Positions 1-9,632 of a stretch of DNA of 59,805 bases are shown piece after piece. Each line of letters opens with the position of its first letter. Position 1 is the first letter of the stretch. A program made the position numbers and the translations under genes. Below the pieces are notes generated by a model. The model saw nothing but the letters and a program-made list of their open reading frames with translations, was not told the DNA's origin and ran no database searches. The stretch is from Lysinibacillus sphaericus (GTDB lineage Bacteria; Bacillota; Bacilli; Bacillales_A; Planococcaceae), in assembly GCF_006864135.1 (NCBI RefSeq), contig NZ_SADV01000026.1:1-59805 (forward strand), written 5' to 3'.

Positions 1-75
1 GAACACGGAAGTTAAGCTCTTTAGCGCCGATGGTAGTTGGGGGCTTCCCCCTGTGAGAGTAGGACGTCGCTAGGC
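1..75 (+). rRNA. rrf: 5S ribosomal RNA, 3' part
   Basis: The first 75 bases match the 3' two thirds of a Firmicute 5S rRNA: the conserved GAACACGGAAGTTAAGC block, the central CGCCGATGGTAGTTGGGGG arm and the GTGAGAGTAGGACG segment. The 5' part lies outside the window. It marks the end of an rRNA operon read on the plus strand. The exact 3' end (near 75) is an estimate. Confidence 0.95.
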
Positions 76-84
76 ACAAAGTAG

Positions 85-109
85 CCACTGAGAAATCAGT
101 GGTTTTTTA
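85..109 (+). terminator. rRNA operon terminator
   Basis: A perfect 7-bp stem CCACTGA / TCAGTGG with a GAAA loop is followed by six T. It lies 10 bases after the 5S end and should stop the rRNA operon. Confidence 0.92.
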
Positions 110-183
110 TTGTTTAAAAAACGCAGTATTAAACCCCTAAAAAATGTTAGAATTTAATTGAACAAATAAAGGGGTGTGTTGAA

Positions 184-621
184 ATGGCAACAGGGTTATA
201 TAGTGAAAATATTCAAATTGAGAAAGCAAAGCTACAAGCGTTTATTCAAAATAAGGAGCAATGGGCTGTACTAATACCCGGTTATTTACATCATGAATTT
301 CCAAATGAACAAAATATGATTTGGGTATTTAAAGGGGACTTTGGCATTATCCAAAAAGCTGTAAAGGTTGAGCTTAAGGACAAGGAATCGAACCCTAATC
401 AAGTTATGTTTGATTTGGTAGGCTTATCAGACCCGATAAACGGTGATGGTTATTTTGAAATTACACAAGATCAGGATGGTACATGTCAGTTAATAGGCAA
501 TTTAACAATGAAGGCAAGTGGTTTCTTAGCAGGGATGATGAATCCGGTTTTAGAGAAGTTTGTACCACAATTAGTTGAACAGCTAGTACAAGAGATGGCG
601 GTAAAGGCTAGTATGTTGTAG
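184..621 (+). CDS. SRPBCC / CoxG-like small protein
   Basis: A 145-residue soluble protein. It has the size and build of the SRPBCC (START-like) fold, CoxG-like branch: an N-terminal beta/alpha start, alternating strands in the middle (VMFDLVGLSDPINGDGYFEI), a GFLAGMM stretch near residue 115 and a long amphipathic C-terminal helix. This fold binds hydrophobic ligands; no ligand can be named here. The ATG follows AAAGGGGTG at 9-base spacing. No signal peptide or membrane segment is seen. In B. subtilis this slot after the rRNA operon holds csfB and xpaC, so the gene is accessory. Function unknown. Confidence 0.7.
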   Translation: MATGLYSENIQIEKAKLQAFIQNKEQWAVLIPGYLHHEFPNEQNMIWVFKGDFGIIQKAVKVELKDKESNPNQVMFDLVGLSDPINGDGYFEITQDQDGTCQLIGNLTMKASGFLAGMMNPVLEKFVPQLVEQLVQEMAVKASML

Positions 622-728
622 AGAAATTAGAGTTAAGTACATTTTAAAATAGTTTTACTGTTAAACGTAGAATATCATGTAATATAAAAGAAAGTTGCTA
701 TTAGGTGCAATGATCCTTTAATGGTTCA

Positions 729-898
729 TCACCAAAAGTTGTGGATGACATTGTTAATACGTGTGCAGTTGATATAAGTTGATTGGAGTGAAGATTGGGC
801 GACTCCTCTGGCATTAATGTCACAGAGAGTTCCTGCAGCGAAGTGGCTTATCGGACGCCCCGAGAAAGCGCCCAATCGGAAACGGAAATCACTTTATG
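729..898 (+). repeat. A-type palindromic repeat (copy A1)
   Basis: This fills most of the 310-base gap before the HXXEE gene; I see no gene in it. The left part (TCACCAAAAGTTGTGG, then a TTGTTAA-like block) matches the other A copies. The core starts GTTGATTGGAG at 778 and closes with CGGAAATCAC. Arms ATTGGGCG (about 795) and CGCCCAAT (868) pair exactly, and the outer CATCA / TGATG ends pair too. Degenerate in the middle. Confidence 0.8.
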
Positions 899-931
899 AT
901 GAGGAGCTTTGGGGGAAAAGGAGGAATCATC

Positions 932-1372
932 ATGGAACAATGGGTAGGTATCCAAACACTTATTTGGTTATTTCCTATTATGTTTATTCTTCATGATTTT
1001 GAAGAGGTTATTATGGTTGAAAAGTGGCTAAATAAAAATTCTACTATTTTGTACGAAAGATTGCCGAAAAAAATTGCTGATCGGATTATGAGACAGTTTT
1101 CGATGTCGACAGCGCAGTTTGCGGTAGCAGTCATCGTAATATTCATGTTTGTAAGTAGTTCCACTTTTGTAGCAAATCAGTATGTGAATCATGGACCATA
1201 TGGAGAAGTCTACTTTTTTACTGTTGTTACGCTAACCTACTTTCTACATGCGTTCACTCACCTTGCACAGTCTATTTTTCTTCGTTCCATTACACCCGGT
1301 GCACTCACATCTTTGATAATCGTTATTCCATACAGTTTAGTTTTGTATGCTTACCATTTTGTCTTTTATTGA
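932..1372 (+). CDS. HXXEE domain membrane protein
   Basis: A 146-residue, strongly hydrophobic protein with about four predicted membrane segments. Near the N-terminus it carries the signature HDFEE (H-x-x-E-E) followed by a second polar cluster, and later a HAFTHL motif in a membrane segment, as in the HXXEE family of putative metal-dependent membrane enzymes. The biochemical role is not known. I place the start at 932 because AAGGAGG lies at the right distance upstream; an earlier in-frame ATG at 896 would add 12 residues without a ribosome binding site. Accessory gene; not in the B. subtilis order. Confidence 0.75.
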   Translation: MEQWVGIQTLIWLFPIMFILHDFEEVIMVEKWLNKNSTILYERLPKKIADRIMRQFSMSTAQFAVAVIVIFMFVSSSTFVANQYVNHGPYGEVYFFTVVTLTYFLHAFTHLAQSIFLRSITPGALTSLIIVIPYSLVLYAYHFVFY

Positions 1373-1509
1373 TACCTATTGCATTACTAGCACATTGGAT
1401 CGGGAAAAAGGTTATATGAATTTCACTTTATTTATATCCAATCAGCAAATGTTTTCGTACCGTAAGTGTTATAATTAACTGAGAATATAACGGAAATGGG
1501 TGTTTTGTT

Positions 1510-2934
1510 TTGCAAAAGAAAAGGCCGATTGTAGAAGGATTAGAGCGCTTTCGACAACAACAAAATATTTCCTTTCATGTCCCAGGGCATAAGCATGGAG
1601 CACTCTCCCATCTTCCTCAGCCATTTAAAGATGTAATGCGATATGACGTGACAGAATTATCGGGACTTGATGACTTGCATCACCCAGAGGAAATGATATT
1701 AGAGGCAGAAAACTTGTTAGCAGATACATATGGGGCGATGAAAAGTTTCTTTTTAGTAGGGGGATCTACAATTGGAAACTTAGCGATGATTTATGCCACA
1801 TGTAAAAAAGGGGATAAGATTATTGTCCAACGTAATGCACATAAGTCTATATTTCACGCAATAGAGCTTGTTGGAGCAAAACCTGTATTTGTTTCCCCGC
1901 TTTGGGATGAACGTACATTAACTGCAACACATGTTTCTTATAAAGATTTAAAAGATGCAGTTGATAATTATCCGGGGGCCCGTGCTGTCGTTTTAACGTA
2001 TCCTACTTATTATGGTATGGCATCTAAAGAAATGCAGCAGCAGATTGCGTATTGTCATGAGAAGGGTATTCCTGTTTTAGTGGATGAAGCACATGGAGCC
2101 CATTTTAGTGCATGTACTTTATTTCAACCATCAGCATTGACATTTGGTGCAGATATAGTAGTACAGTCTGCACATAAAACATTGCCTGCTATGACAATGG
2201 CATCCTTTATGCATGTTAATTCTGATTTAATCGATGTCGACAAAATAAATCACTATTTACGTATGTTACAATCTAGCAGCCCATCCTATCTTTTATTGGC
2301 TTCATTAGATGATGCACGCAATTATATACAGACATATATGGAGAGTGACGGTGCATATATAATAGAAAAAAGAGATCAATGGGTAGAGGCATTACAAGCT
2401 ATTGGCTCTTTGGAAGTTATTGAGGTAGACGACCCTATAAAATTATTGTTACGTGTTAATGGCTATAGCGGTTTTCAATTACAAGAGGCATTAGAAGCAA
2501 AGCATGTATATGCAGAACTAGCAGATGCCAATCAAGTGTTGCTTGTGCTACCTTTATTGAAACAGGGACATAACTATCCATTTGCAGAAATACGTGTTCG
2601 TATTAAGGACGCTATAACATTGTTAGTAAGTACACCAAAGGCAGAAATAATAACGGCTTCACAAACAGCTTATAATTTTGTAGCTATTACGGAACCAGCC
2701 TACACATTTGATGAAATTGAAAAGACGGAAAAAGAATGGTTACCGTATATGCGAACAATAGGACGGATCTCTGCTAGTATGATTATTCCTTATCCACCAG
2801 GCATTCCATTGCTTGTTCCGGGAGAAAAAATAACAGTAGCAAAGCTAAGTCAGCTAGAGGAATTACTGGCTTGTGGTGCAACATTCCAAGGAAATCACCG
2901 TTTAGAAGAAAAGATGATTGAGATCATTAAATAG
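1510..2934 (+). CDS. Orn/Lys/Arg decarboxylase-family protein (YaaO-like)
   Basis: A 474-residue fold-type I PLP enzyme of the ornithine/lysine/arginine decarboxylase group. The PLP site is clear: VDEAHGAHF supplies the cofactor aspartate, and [10 protein letters not shown] carries the Schiff-base lysine at residue 223. The C-terminal part ([13 protein letters not shown]) is the family's Orn/Lys/Arg C-terminal domain. It is shorter than biosynthetic SpeA-type or inducible decarboxylases because it lacks the N-terminal response-regulator-like wing domain. By position it corresponds to B. subtilis yaaO. The substrate (arginine, lysine or ornithine) cannot be told from sequence. Start is a TTG with only a weak ribosome binding site, so the 5' end is less certain. 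Confidence 0.85.
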   Translation: MQKKRPIVEGLERFRQQQNISFHVPGHKHGALSHLPQPFKDVMRYDVTELSGLDDLHHPEEMILEAENLLADTYGAMKSFFLVGGSTIGNLAMIYATCKKGDKIIVQRNAHKSIFHAIELVGAKPVFVSPLWDERTLTATHVSYKDLKDAVDNYPGARAVVLTYPTYYGMASKEMQQQIAYCHEKGIPVLVDEAHGAHFSACTLFQPSALTFGADIVVQSAHKTLPAMTMASFMHVNSDLIDVDKINHYLRMLQSSSPSYLLLASLDDARNYIQTYMESDGAYIIEKRDQWVEALQAIGSLEVIEVDDPIKLLLRVNGYSGFQLQEALEAKHVYAELADANQVLLVLPLLKQGHNYPFAEIRVRIKDAITLLVSTPKAEIITASQTAYNFVAITEPAYTFDEIEKTEKEWLPYMRTIGRISASMIIPYPPGIPLLVPGEKITVAKLSQLEELLACGATFQGNHRLEEKMIEIIK

Positions 2935-2951
2935 TTGGAGGCAATAACAGC

Positions 2952-3581
2952 ATGAATTGCAATTTATTTATTACATTTGAAGGTCCAGAGGGTGCCGGAA
3001 AAACAACAGTTATTCAAAAAATAGCCGAGCGACTTGCAGAGGAAAATATTGATGTATTAGCAACGAGAGAACCTGGCGGTATTGAAATTGCTGAGAAAAT
3101 TAGGAGCATTATTTTAAACCCAGAACATACAGCCATGGATGAGCGTACAGAAGCATTATTATACGCAGCAGCGAGAAGTCAGCACTATTTTGAAAAAGTA
3201 CGACCTGCGTTGGATGCTAGTAAAACGGTTATTTGCGATCGATTTATCGATTCTTCATTAGCATATCAAGGATATGCGCGTGGTATCGGCGTTGATGAAG
3301 TATTATCTATTAATGAGTTCGCAATTGGTAAGATGTTACCTGATTTGACAATATTATTTGACCTTGCACCAGAGGTTGGCTTGGCACGCATTCACGCTCA
3401 TGGAGAGCGAGAAGTAAATCGCTTAGATGTTGAAAGTTTAGCTTTTCATAAGAAGGTTCGGGAAGGATATTTACAGTTAGTGGAGCGTTACCCTGAGCGT
3501 ATACATGTCGTCAATGCGGATCAAAATATTGAGCGTGTTGTTGAAGATGTATGGTCATTAATATATGAAGCGATACAGTAA
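2952..3581 (+). CDS. tmk: Thymidylate kinase
   Basis: A 209-residue cytoplasmic enzyme that phosphorylates dTMP to dTDP with ATP, the step joining the de novo and salvage routes to dTTP. The P-loop GPEGAGKTT sits at residues 11-19, the DR(F/Y) motif appears as [13 protein letters not shown], and REPGG and the LID region are present. Length is normal. The gene follows the decarboxylase gene by 17 bases after a GTTGGAGG ribosome binding site, as in B. subtilis yaaO-tmk, so the two are likely cotranscribed. Confidence 0.97.
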   Translation: MNCNLFITFEGPEGAGKTTVIQKIAERLAEENIDVLATREPGGIEIAEKIRSIILNPEHTAMDERTEALLYAAARSQHYFEKVRPALDASKTVICDRFIDSSLAYQGYARGIGVDEVLSINEFAIGKMLPDLTILFDLAPEVGLARIHAHGEREVNRLDVESLAFHKKVREGYLQLVERYPERIHVVNADQNIERVVEDVWSLIYEAIQ

Positions 3582-3630
3582 ATGCATGAAGTTGTCTACC
3601 ACAATGTGATATAATGGTAACATCTATAAT

Positions 3631-3818
3631 CATTCAGCAAATGTTTTCTGTGCGACAGCGAAGCGACAATAGCTGAATGCGGATATTGTTCCTATACAGG
3701 AGATATCCAAACACCTACTGAAATAGAGGAACTCTGGCGTATATCATGGAATCGGAAAGGAGTACTTTGTGCAAGTACGAATCCGAATCCGAACATAATT
3801 ATGCCTCGGCATAATTGA
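3631..3818 (+). repeat. Composite B-C-D palindromic repeat
   Basis: The gap between tmk and darA is nearly all repeat. It opens with a GCGACAGCGAAGCGACA hairpin bounded by ATTCAGC / GCTGAAT arms (B module), continues with GGATAT...ATATCC (C remnant), and ends with the D module: GAATCGGAAAGGAG pairing with CCGAATCC, then the palindrome AATTATGCC-TC-GGCATAATT at about 3798-3817. The last hairpin could also end transcription. Confidence 0.75.
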
Positions 3819-3862
3819 AAAGGTAATAAAATTTATTTAGATGAATTTTATCAAAGGGGTGA

Positions 3863-4198
<336 letters not shown>

Positions 4199-4266
4199 AT
4201 CAATGCCACGTTAAATGAGAAATACAACACATTATATATATTTGATAGCAAGTGGGGGCGAACAGC

Positions 4267-4707
4267 TTGAAGATCAATCAAGATATACGTGTCGGGTTAA
4301 ATACTAATCGTAAAGAGCCGCTGCATAACAATAATCAAAATAACCGATTTGGAGATATGGTCGTCAAGCAAGGAACCAAATTACAGACTGAACAGCTTAC
4401 ACGATTGTTAGGGGATATTTCTACAGCAGGTGATCGTGTTGCAAGATCACGTAATTTACGAGAACTTGCTCGTTTTAAAATGCTTGTTAAACGATTTCTA
4501 CAAGAAACGGTAGAGCATGGTATGGATTTAAAGCAATCACATACTTGGAATCGTTTTGGTGAAGGAAGACGCTTGAAAATAATCGAAACTATTGATACGC
4601 GTCTTGTAGAACTTGCACAAGATATTTTAGATGAAGAAAAGGAAGCAATTGACCTTCTTGATAAAATCGGTGAGATTAAAGGCTTATTAATTAATTTGTA
4701 TATGTAA
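4267..4707 (+). CDS. yaaR: YaaR family protein (DUF327)
   Basis: A 146-residue helical protein of the YaaR/DUF327 family, the same length as in B. subtilis. No enzymatic motif is visible. The middle (LRELARFKMLVKRFLQETVEHG) and the C-terminal KIGEIKGLLINLYM helix are characteristic. The position between the c-di-AMP receptor gene and holB is conserved across Bacillales. Function unknown. The TTG at 4267 is the better start: GTGGGGG lies eight bases upstream, whereas a GTG at 4252 would sit inside that ribosome binding site. Confidence 0.88.
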   Translation: MKINQDIRVGLNTNRKEPLHNNNQNNRFGDMVVKQGTKLQTEQLTRLLGDISTAGDRVARSRNLRELARFKMLVKRFLQETVEHGMDLKQSHTWNRFGEGRRLKIIETIDTRLVELAQDILDEEKEAIDLLDKIGEIKGLLINLYM

Positions 4708-4708
4708 A

Positions 4709-4746
4709 ACCCGTGTCTCGTTCTCTTGTAGGCGCGGGCTTTTTTC
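4709..4746 (+). terminator. Terminator after yaaR
   Basis: CCCGTG pairs with CGCGGG (one G-T pair) across a 17-base loop, followed by six T. It separates yaaR from holB, so holB is likely started from its own promoter in the 140 bases that follow. Confidence 0.75.
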
Positions 4747-4889
4747 AAATCTATTCAGCAGCCCAAATTTATTTGTTGAATGACATAAAACCAATCTATC
4801 TGCTCTAAAGCCACAGATATTTCTGTACTAAAATTGAGCAATAGGAAACAATTATGCTAAAAGTGTAGTTTAGGAAGGAATTTAAATAT

Positions 4890-5894
4890 ATGGCCAAGAA
4901 TGTTGAAGAGCTATTCACACTACAGCCAGTTGTAATGAAGCAGCTTCAAACGATTTTTGACAAAAATAGATTAGCGCATGCATACATTTTTGATGGCGAA
5001 AAAGGGACAGGCAAAGTAGATATTATGCAGTTTTTTGTCAAATTAATGCTATGTGAGCAACCAAAGCAAAATGTTCCATGTGAAACATGTCGAAATTGCA
5101 AACGTGTTGATTCGGGTAATCATCCAAATATTCATCAAATTTATCCAGAAGGTCAATTTATAAAAATTGATCAAATACGTGAATTAATTGCAGAAATGAA
5201 GATGATGGGTGTGGAAGAGGGACGTAAAATTTATGTACTTCATCATGCAGATCGTCTCAATATTGCATCTGCAAACATGATACTTAAATTTTTAGAGGAA
5301 CCAGAGGGTGAAGTAACTGCAATTTTGTTAACGGAGCAAATGCAGTCAATTTTACCAACGATTCGTTCTCGCTGCCAGCACGTTAAATTCCAAAAAATGC
5401 CTCGACACATATTGTTAAAGCATTTGCAAGATAACAACATTTCTTATTCGATGGCTTCTACAGTGAGCATGATGACGAACGAACTCGAAACAGCTATGAT
5501 TTTAGCAAATGATGAGCAGTTTGCACATGCTCGAAAAACAGTGTTAAAATTAGTAGAGGCGATTCGCCAGAATGTACATGAGGCAATGCTTGTTGTACAT
5601 GAAGAATGGTTGCCACTGTTTAAAGAAAAAGGCGAGATGGAGCAGGCATTAGATTTACTACTATTTGCTTACCGTGATATAGTGTCAGTAAAAACTAATC
5701 CCGAAGCAACTTGTACTTACCCAGACATGTTACAAACATTTAAAGAAGCTGCGCTACATTCGACTTATGAACGTCTATCTAGTCAAATGGAGTCTATTTT
5801 ACAGGCACGTTCATCTTTACAACGTAACATGAATAGGACGTTAATGATGGAGCAGTTAATGCTAAATCTGCAGGAGGGATATACATTTGTATAA
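4890..5894 (+). CDS. holB: DNA polymerase III delta' subunit
   Basis: A 334-residue clamp-loader subunit. Together with tau/gamma and delta it opens the beta sliding clamp and loads it on primed DNA. The AAA+ N-terminal part has GEKGTGK (residues 36-42) and a zinc module with cysteines at 55, 64, 67 and 70. The sensor-1 loop is degenerate as expected for delta'. RSRCQHVKFQ follows the DnaX/HolB pattern. The ATG follows AGGAAGG. Its end overlaps the start of ricT by eight bases. Confidence 0.95.
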   Translation: MAKNVEELFTLQPVVMKQLQTIFDKNRLAHAYIFDGEKGTGKVDIMQFFVKLMLCEQPKQNVPCETCRNCKRVDSGNHPNIHQIYPEGQFIKIDQIRELIAEMKMMGVEEGRKIYVLHHADRLNIASANMILKFLEEPEGEVTAILLTEQMQSILPTIRSRCQHVKFQKMPRHILLKHLQDNNISYSMASTVSMMTNELETAMILANDEQFAHARKTVLKLVEAIRQNVHEAMLVVHEEWLPLFKEKGEMEQALDLLLFAYRDIVSVKTNPEATCTYPDMLQTFKEAALHSTYERLSSQMESILQARSSLQRNMNRTLMMEQLMLNLQEGYTFV

Positions 5895-6702
5895 TGTAGT
5901 GGGAGTCCGTTTTAAAAAAGCGGGTAAAATATATTACTTTGATCCAGCATCATATCTACTTGAGGACAGCCAATATGTCATTGTAGAGACAGCTCGCGGT
6001 GTAGAATATGGTAAAGTAGTTGTCCCCCAAAAGGTTGTTGGGGATAATGATGTTGTATTACCACTTAAACAAGTTCTACGACCAGCGGATGAACGTGATC
6101 GTATCCAAGTAGAGGAAAATGCAGCCGAATCAAAGCACGCATTTGAACTAGCAAGCGCAAAAATCATTGAGCATAATTTAGAAATGAAGCTCGTTGATGT
6201 TGAATATACATTTGATCGTAATAAAATCATCTTTTATTTTACGGCTGAAGGACGCGTTGATTTCAGAGATCTTGTAAAAGATTTAGCTTCAGTTTTTAGA
6301 ACACGTATCGAACTTCGTCAAATTGGTGTTCGTGATGAGGCGAAGTTGTTAGGTGGAATTGGCCCTTGTGGCCGAATGCTTTGCTGCTCAACGTTTTTAG
6401 GAGATTTTGAGCCGGTTTCTATTAAAATGGCTAAAGATCAAAACTTATCTTTAAATCCATCCAAAATTTCAGGTCTTTGCGGTCGTTTAATGTGCTGCTT
6501 AAAGTATGAAAATGATGAGTATGAGGAAGCAAAAGAGGGCATGCCAGACGTTGGTGATATGACGATGACACCAGAGGGCCGCGGTAAAGTTGTAGGTTTA
6601 AATGTACTAGAAAGACTCATTCAAGTATATTTACAAGAGCAGGAGCGCACAGTCGAGTATACATTAGAAGAACTGCTAGCATGCGAAAAAAATCTTATTT
6701 AA
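5887..6702 (+). CDS. ricT: PSP1 domain protein RicT (YaaT)
   Basis: A 271-residue PSP1-domain protein. In B. subtilis, RicT works with RicA (YmcA) and RicF (YlbF); the complex carries [4Fe-4S] clusters, assists RNase Y in mRNA maturation, and supports the phosphorelay, competence and biofilm formation. Cysteine-rich motifs GPCGRMLCC (from residue 161) and GLCGRLMCC (from 198) supply the cluster ligands. The TTG start inside the end of holB gives MYNVVGVRFKKAGKIYYFDP, the same N-terminus as the B. subtilis protein. The partners are not encoded in this window. Confidence 0.94.
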   Translation: MYNVVGVRFKKAGKIYYFDPASYLLEDSQYVIVETARGVEYGKVVVPQKVVGDNDVVLPLKQVLRPADERDRIQVEENAAESKHAFELASAKIIEHNLEMKLVDVEYTFDRNKIIFYFTAEGRVDFRDLVKDLASVFRTRIELRQIGVRDEAKLLGGIGPCGRMLCCSTFLGDFEPVSIKMAKDQNLSLNPSKISGLCGRLMCCLKYENDEYEEAKEGMPDVGDMTMTPEGRGKVVGLNVLERLIQVYLQEQERTVEYTLEELLACEKNLI

Positions 6703-6729
6703 GATAGAGGATTGGACGAGGTGGCTTGG

Positions 6730-7086
6730 GTGAAGGACCGTAATTTCTTAGATACCGTTATGGAGTTCGAACAACAGCTCGAAGCAATGCAGGAGCAATT
6801 TAGTGCATTGAAACAATTTGTAGCGTTAATGATGGAGGAGCATAAGGCACTCGAAACAGAAAATCAACACCTTCGTACACGTCTAGAAGAACTACTTTCT
6901 ACTGAAAACTCTGTACAAGCTTCTGATGAGAAGAAAGAGAATCCGTTAGATATTGGCGAAGGTTATGATAATCTAGCACGTTTATACCAAGAAGGCTTCC
7001 ATGTTTGTCATGTTCATTTCGGAAGTTCCCGTAAAGGTGAAGACTGTCTGTTTTGTCTATCATTTTTAAATAAACAAAATGTGTAA
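6730..7086 (+). CDS. yabA: Replication initiation control protein YabA
   Basis: A 118-residue protein that limits replication initiation by binding DnaA and the DnaN clamp. The N-terminal half is a coiled coil with leucine heptads (EQQLEAMQEQFSALKQF), which forms the tetramer in the family. The C-terminal half is the zinc-binding DnaA-interaction domain with HVCHVHFG and CLFCLSF. I chose the GTG at 6730: GAGGTGG lies five bases upstream and the protein then starts like B. subtilis YabA (MKDRNFLDTV). A TTG at 6712 has its purine stretch only one base away. Confidence 0.9.
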   Translation: MKDRNFLDTVMEFEQQLEAMQEQFSALKQFVALMMEEHKALETENQHLRTRLEELLSTENSVQASDEKKENPLDIGEGYDNLARLYQEGFHVCHVHFGSSRKGEDCLFCLSFLNKQNV

Positions 7087-7091
7087 TAGAA

Positions 7092-7126
7092 GGCTGATTC
7101 CCACTATAGTGGTGTCAGTCTTTTGT
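7092..7126 (+). terminator. Terminator after yabA
   Basis: GGCTGA pairs with TCAGTC, enclosing a second perfect stem CCACTATAGTGG, followed by TTTTGTTTT. It closes the holB-ricT-yabA unit. Confidence 0.8.
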
Positions 7127-7149
7127 TTTGTATAGTAGGAGGAAGAAAA

Positions 7150-7899
7150 ATGGAAAATTGGTTGAAGGGTGATGAACGATTAGACTATTTATTAGCTGAG
7201 AATTTGCGTATTATTCAAAGTCCCTCCGTCTTTTCGTTTTCATTGGATGCAGTGCTACTTTCTAAATTTGTCAATGTCCCATATCATAAAGGGAAAATTG
7301 TTGATTTGTGCTCAGGCAATGGTGTTATCCCACTTTTTCTAAGCGCCAGAACGAAGGGACATATTACAGGAGTAGAAATTCAACCACGTTTATTTGATAT
7401 GGCTGAGCGAAGTATCCGTTACAATAAGTTAGAAGAACAAATTCATATGGTCCTTGGTGATGTGAAGGAAATTCCTAAGGAGCTTGGTTTTGAAAAATAT
7501 GATGTTGTAACCTGTAATCCACCATATTTTTTAGCACATGAAGCTAGTGATAAAAATCTAAGTGAGCATTACGCTATTGCACGTCATGAACTATATTTAA
7601 CGTTAGAGGAAGCAATACAATCAGCGAGCAAATTATTAAAGCAAGGCGGAAAGGCAGCTTTTGTTCATCGTCCTGGTCGGTTACTAGATATTGTTACGGC
7701 AATGCGTGCAAATCGTTTAGAGCCTAAACGTATGCAACTTATTTACCCAAAAGAAGGTAAGGAAGCCAATACACTATTAATAGAAGGAATTAAAGACGGT
7801 AAGCCCGATCTGAAAATATTACCGCCCTTGTATGTTTATAATGCGAATAATGAATATACAGCAGAAGTGAGAGAAATCCTTTATGGAAAAGAGCAATAG
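7150..7899 (+). CDS. trmN6: tRNA1(Val) adenine(37)-N6-methyltransferase
   Basis: A 249-residue SAM-dependent N6-adenine methyltransferase of the TrmN6/YfiC type, corresponding by position to B. subtilis yabB. The SAM-binding motif I is [13 protein letters not shown], and the catalytic NPPY lies at residues 123-126. The family methylates A37 of tRNA(Val); I infer this substrate from the family. The ATG at 7150 follows AGGAGGAAG at good spacing. Its 3' end overlaps the GIY-YIG gene by 17 bases, which points to translational coupling. Confidence 0.9.
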   Translation: MENWLKGDERLDYLLAENLRIIQSPSVFSFSLDAVLLSKFVNVPYHKGKIVDLCSGNGVIPLFLSARTKGHITGVEIQPRLFDMAERSIRYNKLEEQIHMVLGDVKEIPKELGFEKYDVVTCNPPYFLAHEASDKNLSEHYAIARHELYLTLEEAIQSASKLLKQGGKAAFVHRPGRLLDIVTAMRANRLEPKRMQLIYPKEGKEANTLLIEGIKDGKPDLKILPPLYVYNANNEYTAEVREILYGKEQ

Positions 7900-8146
7900 C
7901 CATTATTTTTATGTGTTAGAGTGTGCCGATCAATCCTTTTACGCTGGCTACACGAATAATGTAGACAGGCGTGTTGATGTGCATAATGCTGGTAAGGGAG
8001 CAAAATATACGAGAGCACGAGGTCCAGTGGAATGTATTTATGTAGAGGAATTCGATACAAAACAAGAAGCAATGCGTGCAGAATACGCTTTTAAACAGCT
8101 AACACGAAAGCAAAAAATGAAATATATAGGGAGGGATGACGCATGA
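7883..8146 (+). CDS. yazA: GIY-YIG nuclease domain protein (YazA/YhbQ type)
   Basis: An 87-residue single-domain GIY-YIG protein. The signature appears as [21 protein letters not shown]: the tyrosines and the catalytic arginine of the fold are present, and a downstream glutamate ([10 protein letters not shown]) fits the metal site. Such stand-alone proteins (UPF0213) have suspected roles in DNA repair, but the substrate is not established. It lies between two RNA methyltransferase genes and overlaps both, so it is part of one operon trmN6-yazA-rsmI. Confidence 0.9.
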   Translation: MEKSNSHYFYVLECADQSFYAGYTNNVDRRVDVHNAGKGAKYTRARGPVECIYVEEFDTKQEAMRAEYAFKQLTRKQKMKYIGRDDA

Positions 8147-9015
8147 AATCTCAGAAAAGTACAATGCACGGTCATACAGGTTGTTTATATTTAGTGGCAA
8201 CGCCTATTGGTAACCTAGAAGATATGAGTGTACGTGCGTTACGTATTTTAAAGGAAGCAGATATTATTGCTGCCGAGGATACACGTAATACAAAGAAGCT
8301 ATGCAATTACTTTGATATAGAAACACCACTGATCAGCTATCATGAGCATAATTTAGAGGTAGGGGGAGAAAAGCTATTAGCCTTCTTACGTGAAGGAAAA
8401 ACAGTCGCATTAGTTAGTGATGCTGGTCTACCTTGTATTTCCGATCCTGGTGCAGATATAGTCGAAAAAGCAATCGATCAAGACTTTCCAGTTGTGCCGG
8501 TGCCAGGTCCCAATGCTGCAATATCAGCATTAATCGCTTCTGGATTAACACCGCAGCCATTTTTCTTTTATGGATTTTTAAATCGAGGAAAAAAGGATCG
8601 TCGACAGCAATTAGAGCAACTAAAAAAACGTCAGGAAACTATATTGTTTTATGAGGCTCCTCATCGTTTAAAGGACACTTTAAAAGATATGGAATCCATT
8701 CTTGGTAATCGTCGAATCGTATTAGCTCGTGAGTTAACTAAAAAATTCGAAGAGTTTTTACGTGGTACGTTGGCTGAAGCAGTGGAATGGTCACAAACAG
8801 AGGAAATTCGAGGGGAATTTTGTATTGTCCTTGAAGGAAACGAGAATGCCGAGGAAGAAATAAATGAAGAAGCCTATTGGATGACAATGTCTGTCGTTGA
8901 ACATGTCGATTATATTATTAATGATACAGGCATTACATCAAAAGAAGCTATAAAGGAAGTAGCAAAACTACGTCAAGTAGCTAAGCGAGAAGTCTATAAT
9001 GAATATCATAGTTAA
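8143..9015 (+). CDS. rsmI: 16S rRNA (cytidine1402-2'-O)-methyltransferase
   Basis: A 290-residue tetrapyrrole-methylase-fold enzyme that 2'-O-methylates C1402 in the ribosomal P site using SAM. Recognisable motifs are [35 protein letters not shown] and [11 protein letters not shown], all in family order, with FYEAPHRL in the second half. The start overlaps the previous gene by four bases (ATGA). It corresponds to B. subtilis yabC and closes the operon; a strong terminator follows. Confidence 0.95.
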   Translation: MKSQKSTMHGHTGCLYLVATPIGNLEDMSVRALRILKEADIIAAEDTRNTKKLCNYFDIETPLISYHEHNLEVGGEKLLAFLREGKTVALVSDAGLPCISDPGADIVEKAIDQDFPVVPVPGPNAAISALIASGLTPQPFFFYGFLNRGKKDRRQQLEQLKKRQETILFYEAPHRLKDTLKDMESILGNRRIVLARELTKKFEEFLRGTLAEAVEWSQTEEIRGEFCIVLEGNENAEEEINEEAYWMTMSVVEHVDYIINDTGITSKEAIKEVAKLRQVAKREVYNEYHS

Positions 9016-9023
9016 TGGAAAGA

Positions 9024-9057
9024 AAGAGGTTGCCTTAATAGGGCGACCTCTTTTTTG
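9024..9057 (+). terminator. Terminator after rsmI
   Basis: AGAGGTTGCC pairs with GGGCGACCTCT across a TTAATA loop, followed by six T. Confidence 0.92.
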
Positions 9058-9069
9058 TATATCTATTCA

Positions 9070-9420
9070 AATGGAGGCTCCTCACCAATAGTCTTCGGAA
9101 TGATATTTGTTAAAACATGCCATGTGAGGCTGGGCGCTCCTTGGGGATTAGCAATAGAGGAGCGGAGGCTAAAACCATGACGTCCTGTGATAATGCCTTC
9201 GTGACCAACATCGTAATGGACGAGACCCTGGAGCGAGCAACACGAGTGATGTGGCTATCGGACGTCCCCAGGAAGCTTTGCTTTGCGCGAAAGTGATGCG
9301 TCAGTCACAAAAGCGTCAGCAACAAATGTTTTAACTGTGCGAAAGCGCAGTGTAACGAAGCGTCAGCAACAACAAAGCGCCTAGCCGGAACGGAAATCAA
9401 CCCCACATTATGAGAGAGGA
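9070..9420 (+). repeat. A-type palindromic repeat with three inserted B hairpins (copy A2)
   Basis: This occupies most of the 530-base space between the rsmI and abrB terminators; no gene is seen. Outer arms GGCTCCTC (9076) and GAGGAGTC (9416) pair. Inner arms GGCTGGGCG (9128) and GCGCCTAGCC (9377) pair with G-T compensation, as do CTTGGGGA and TCCCCAGG. Between the inner arms lie three B-like hairpins: GCGCGAAAGTGATGCG (about 9286), a GCGTCAGC stretch, and GTGCGAAAGCGCAGTG (9338). The rest up to 9587 contains only a TTATCTTC / GAAGATAA hairpin at about 9528-9551. Confidence 0.8.
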
Positions 9421-9586
9421 GTCTTTAAATCATATAAATTGATAATAATTGTAAAAAATAGTATCCTTATTCATAAAAGGTCTGACATGGACATTATAAG
9501 GGACTCAAAAATTGGGCATATTATAGTTATCTTCTATTGAATGAAGATAACGCCTACGGAACCAATTAAGCCAAGGTGAAATTGAT

Positions 9587-9621
9587 AAAAAAACACCTAA
9601 ATCACAGTGCTGATTTAGGTG
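9587..9621 (-). terminator. Terminator of abrB
   Basis: Read on the minus strand, CACCTAAATCA pairs perfectly with TGATTTAGGTG and is followed by seven T. It lies 12 bases past the abrB stop. Confidence 0.93.
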
Positions 9622-9632
9622 AGTATATCAAA

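Noticed and set aside
4335..4748. 137-codon minus-strand frame opposite yaaR
   Set aside because: It is the shadow of yaaR and includes its terminator; serine/arginine-rich composition is typical of antisense frames.
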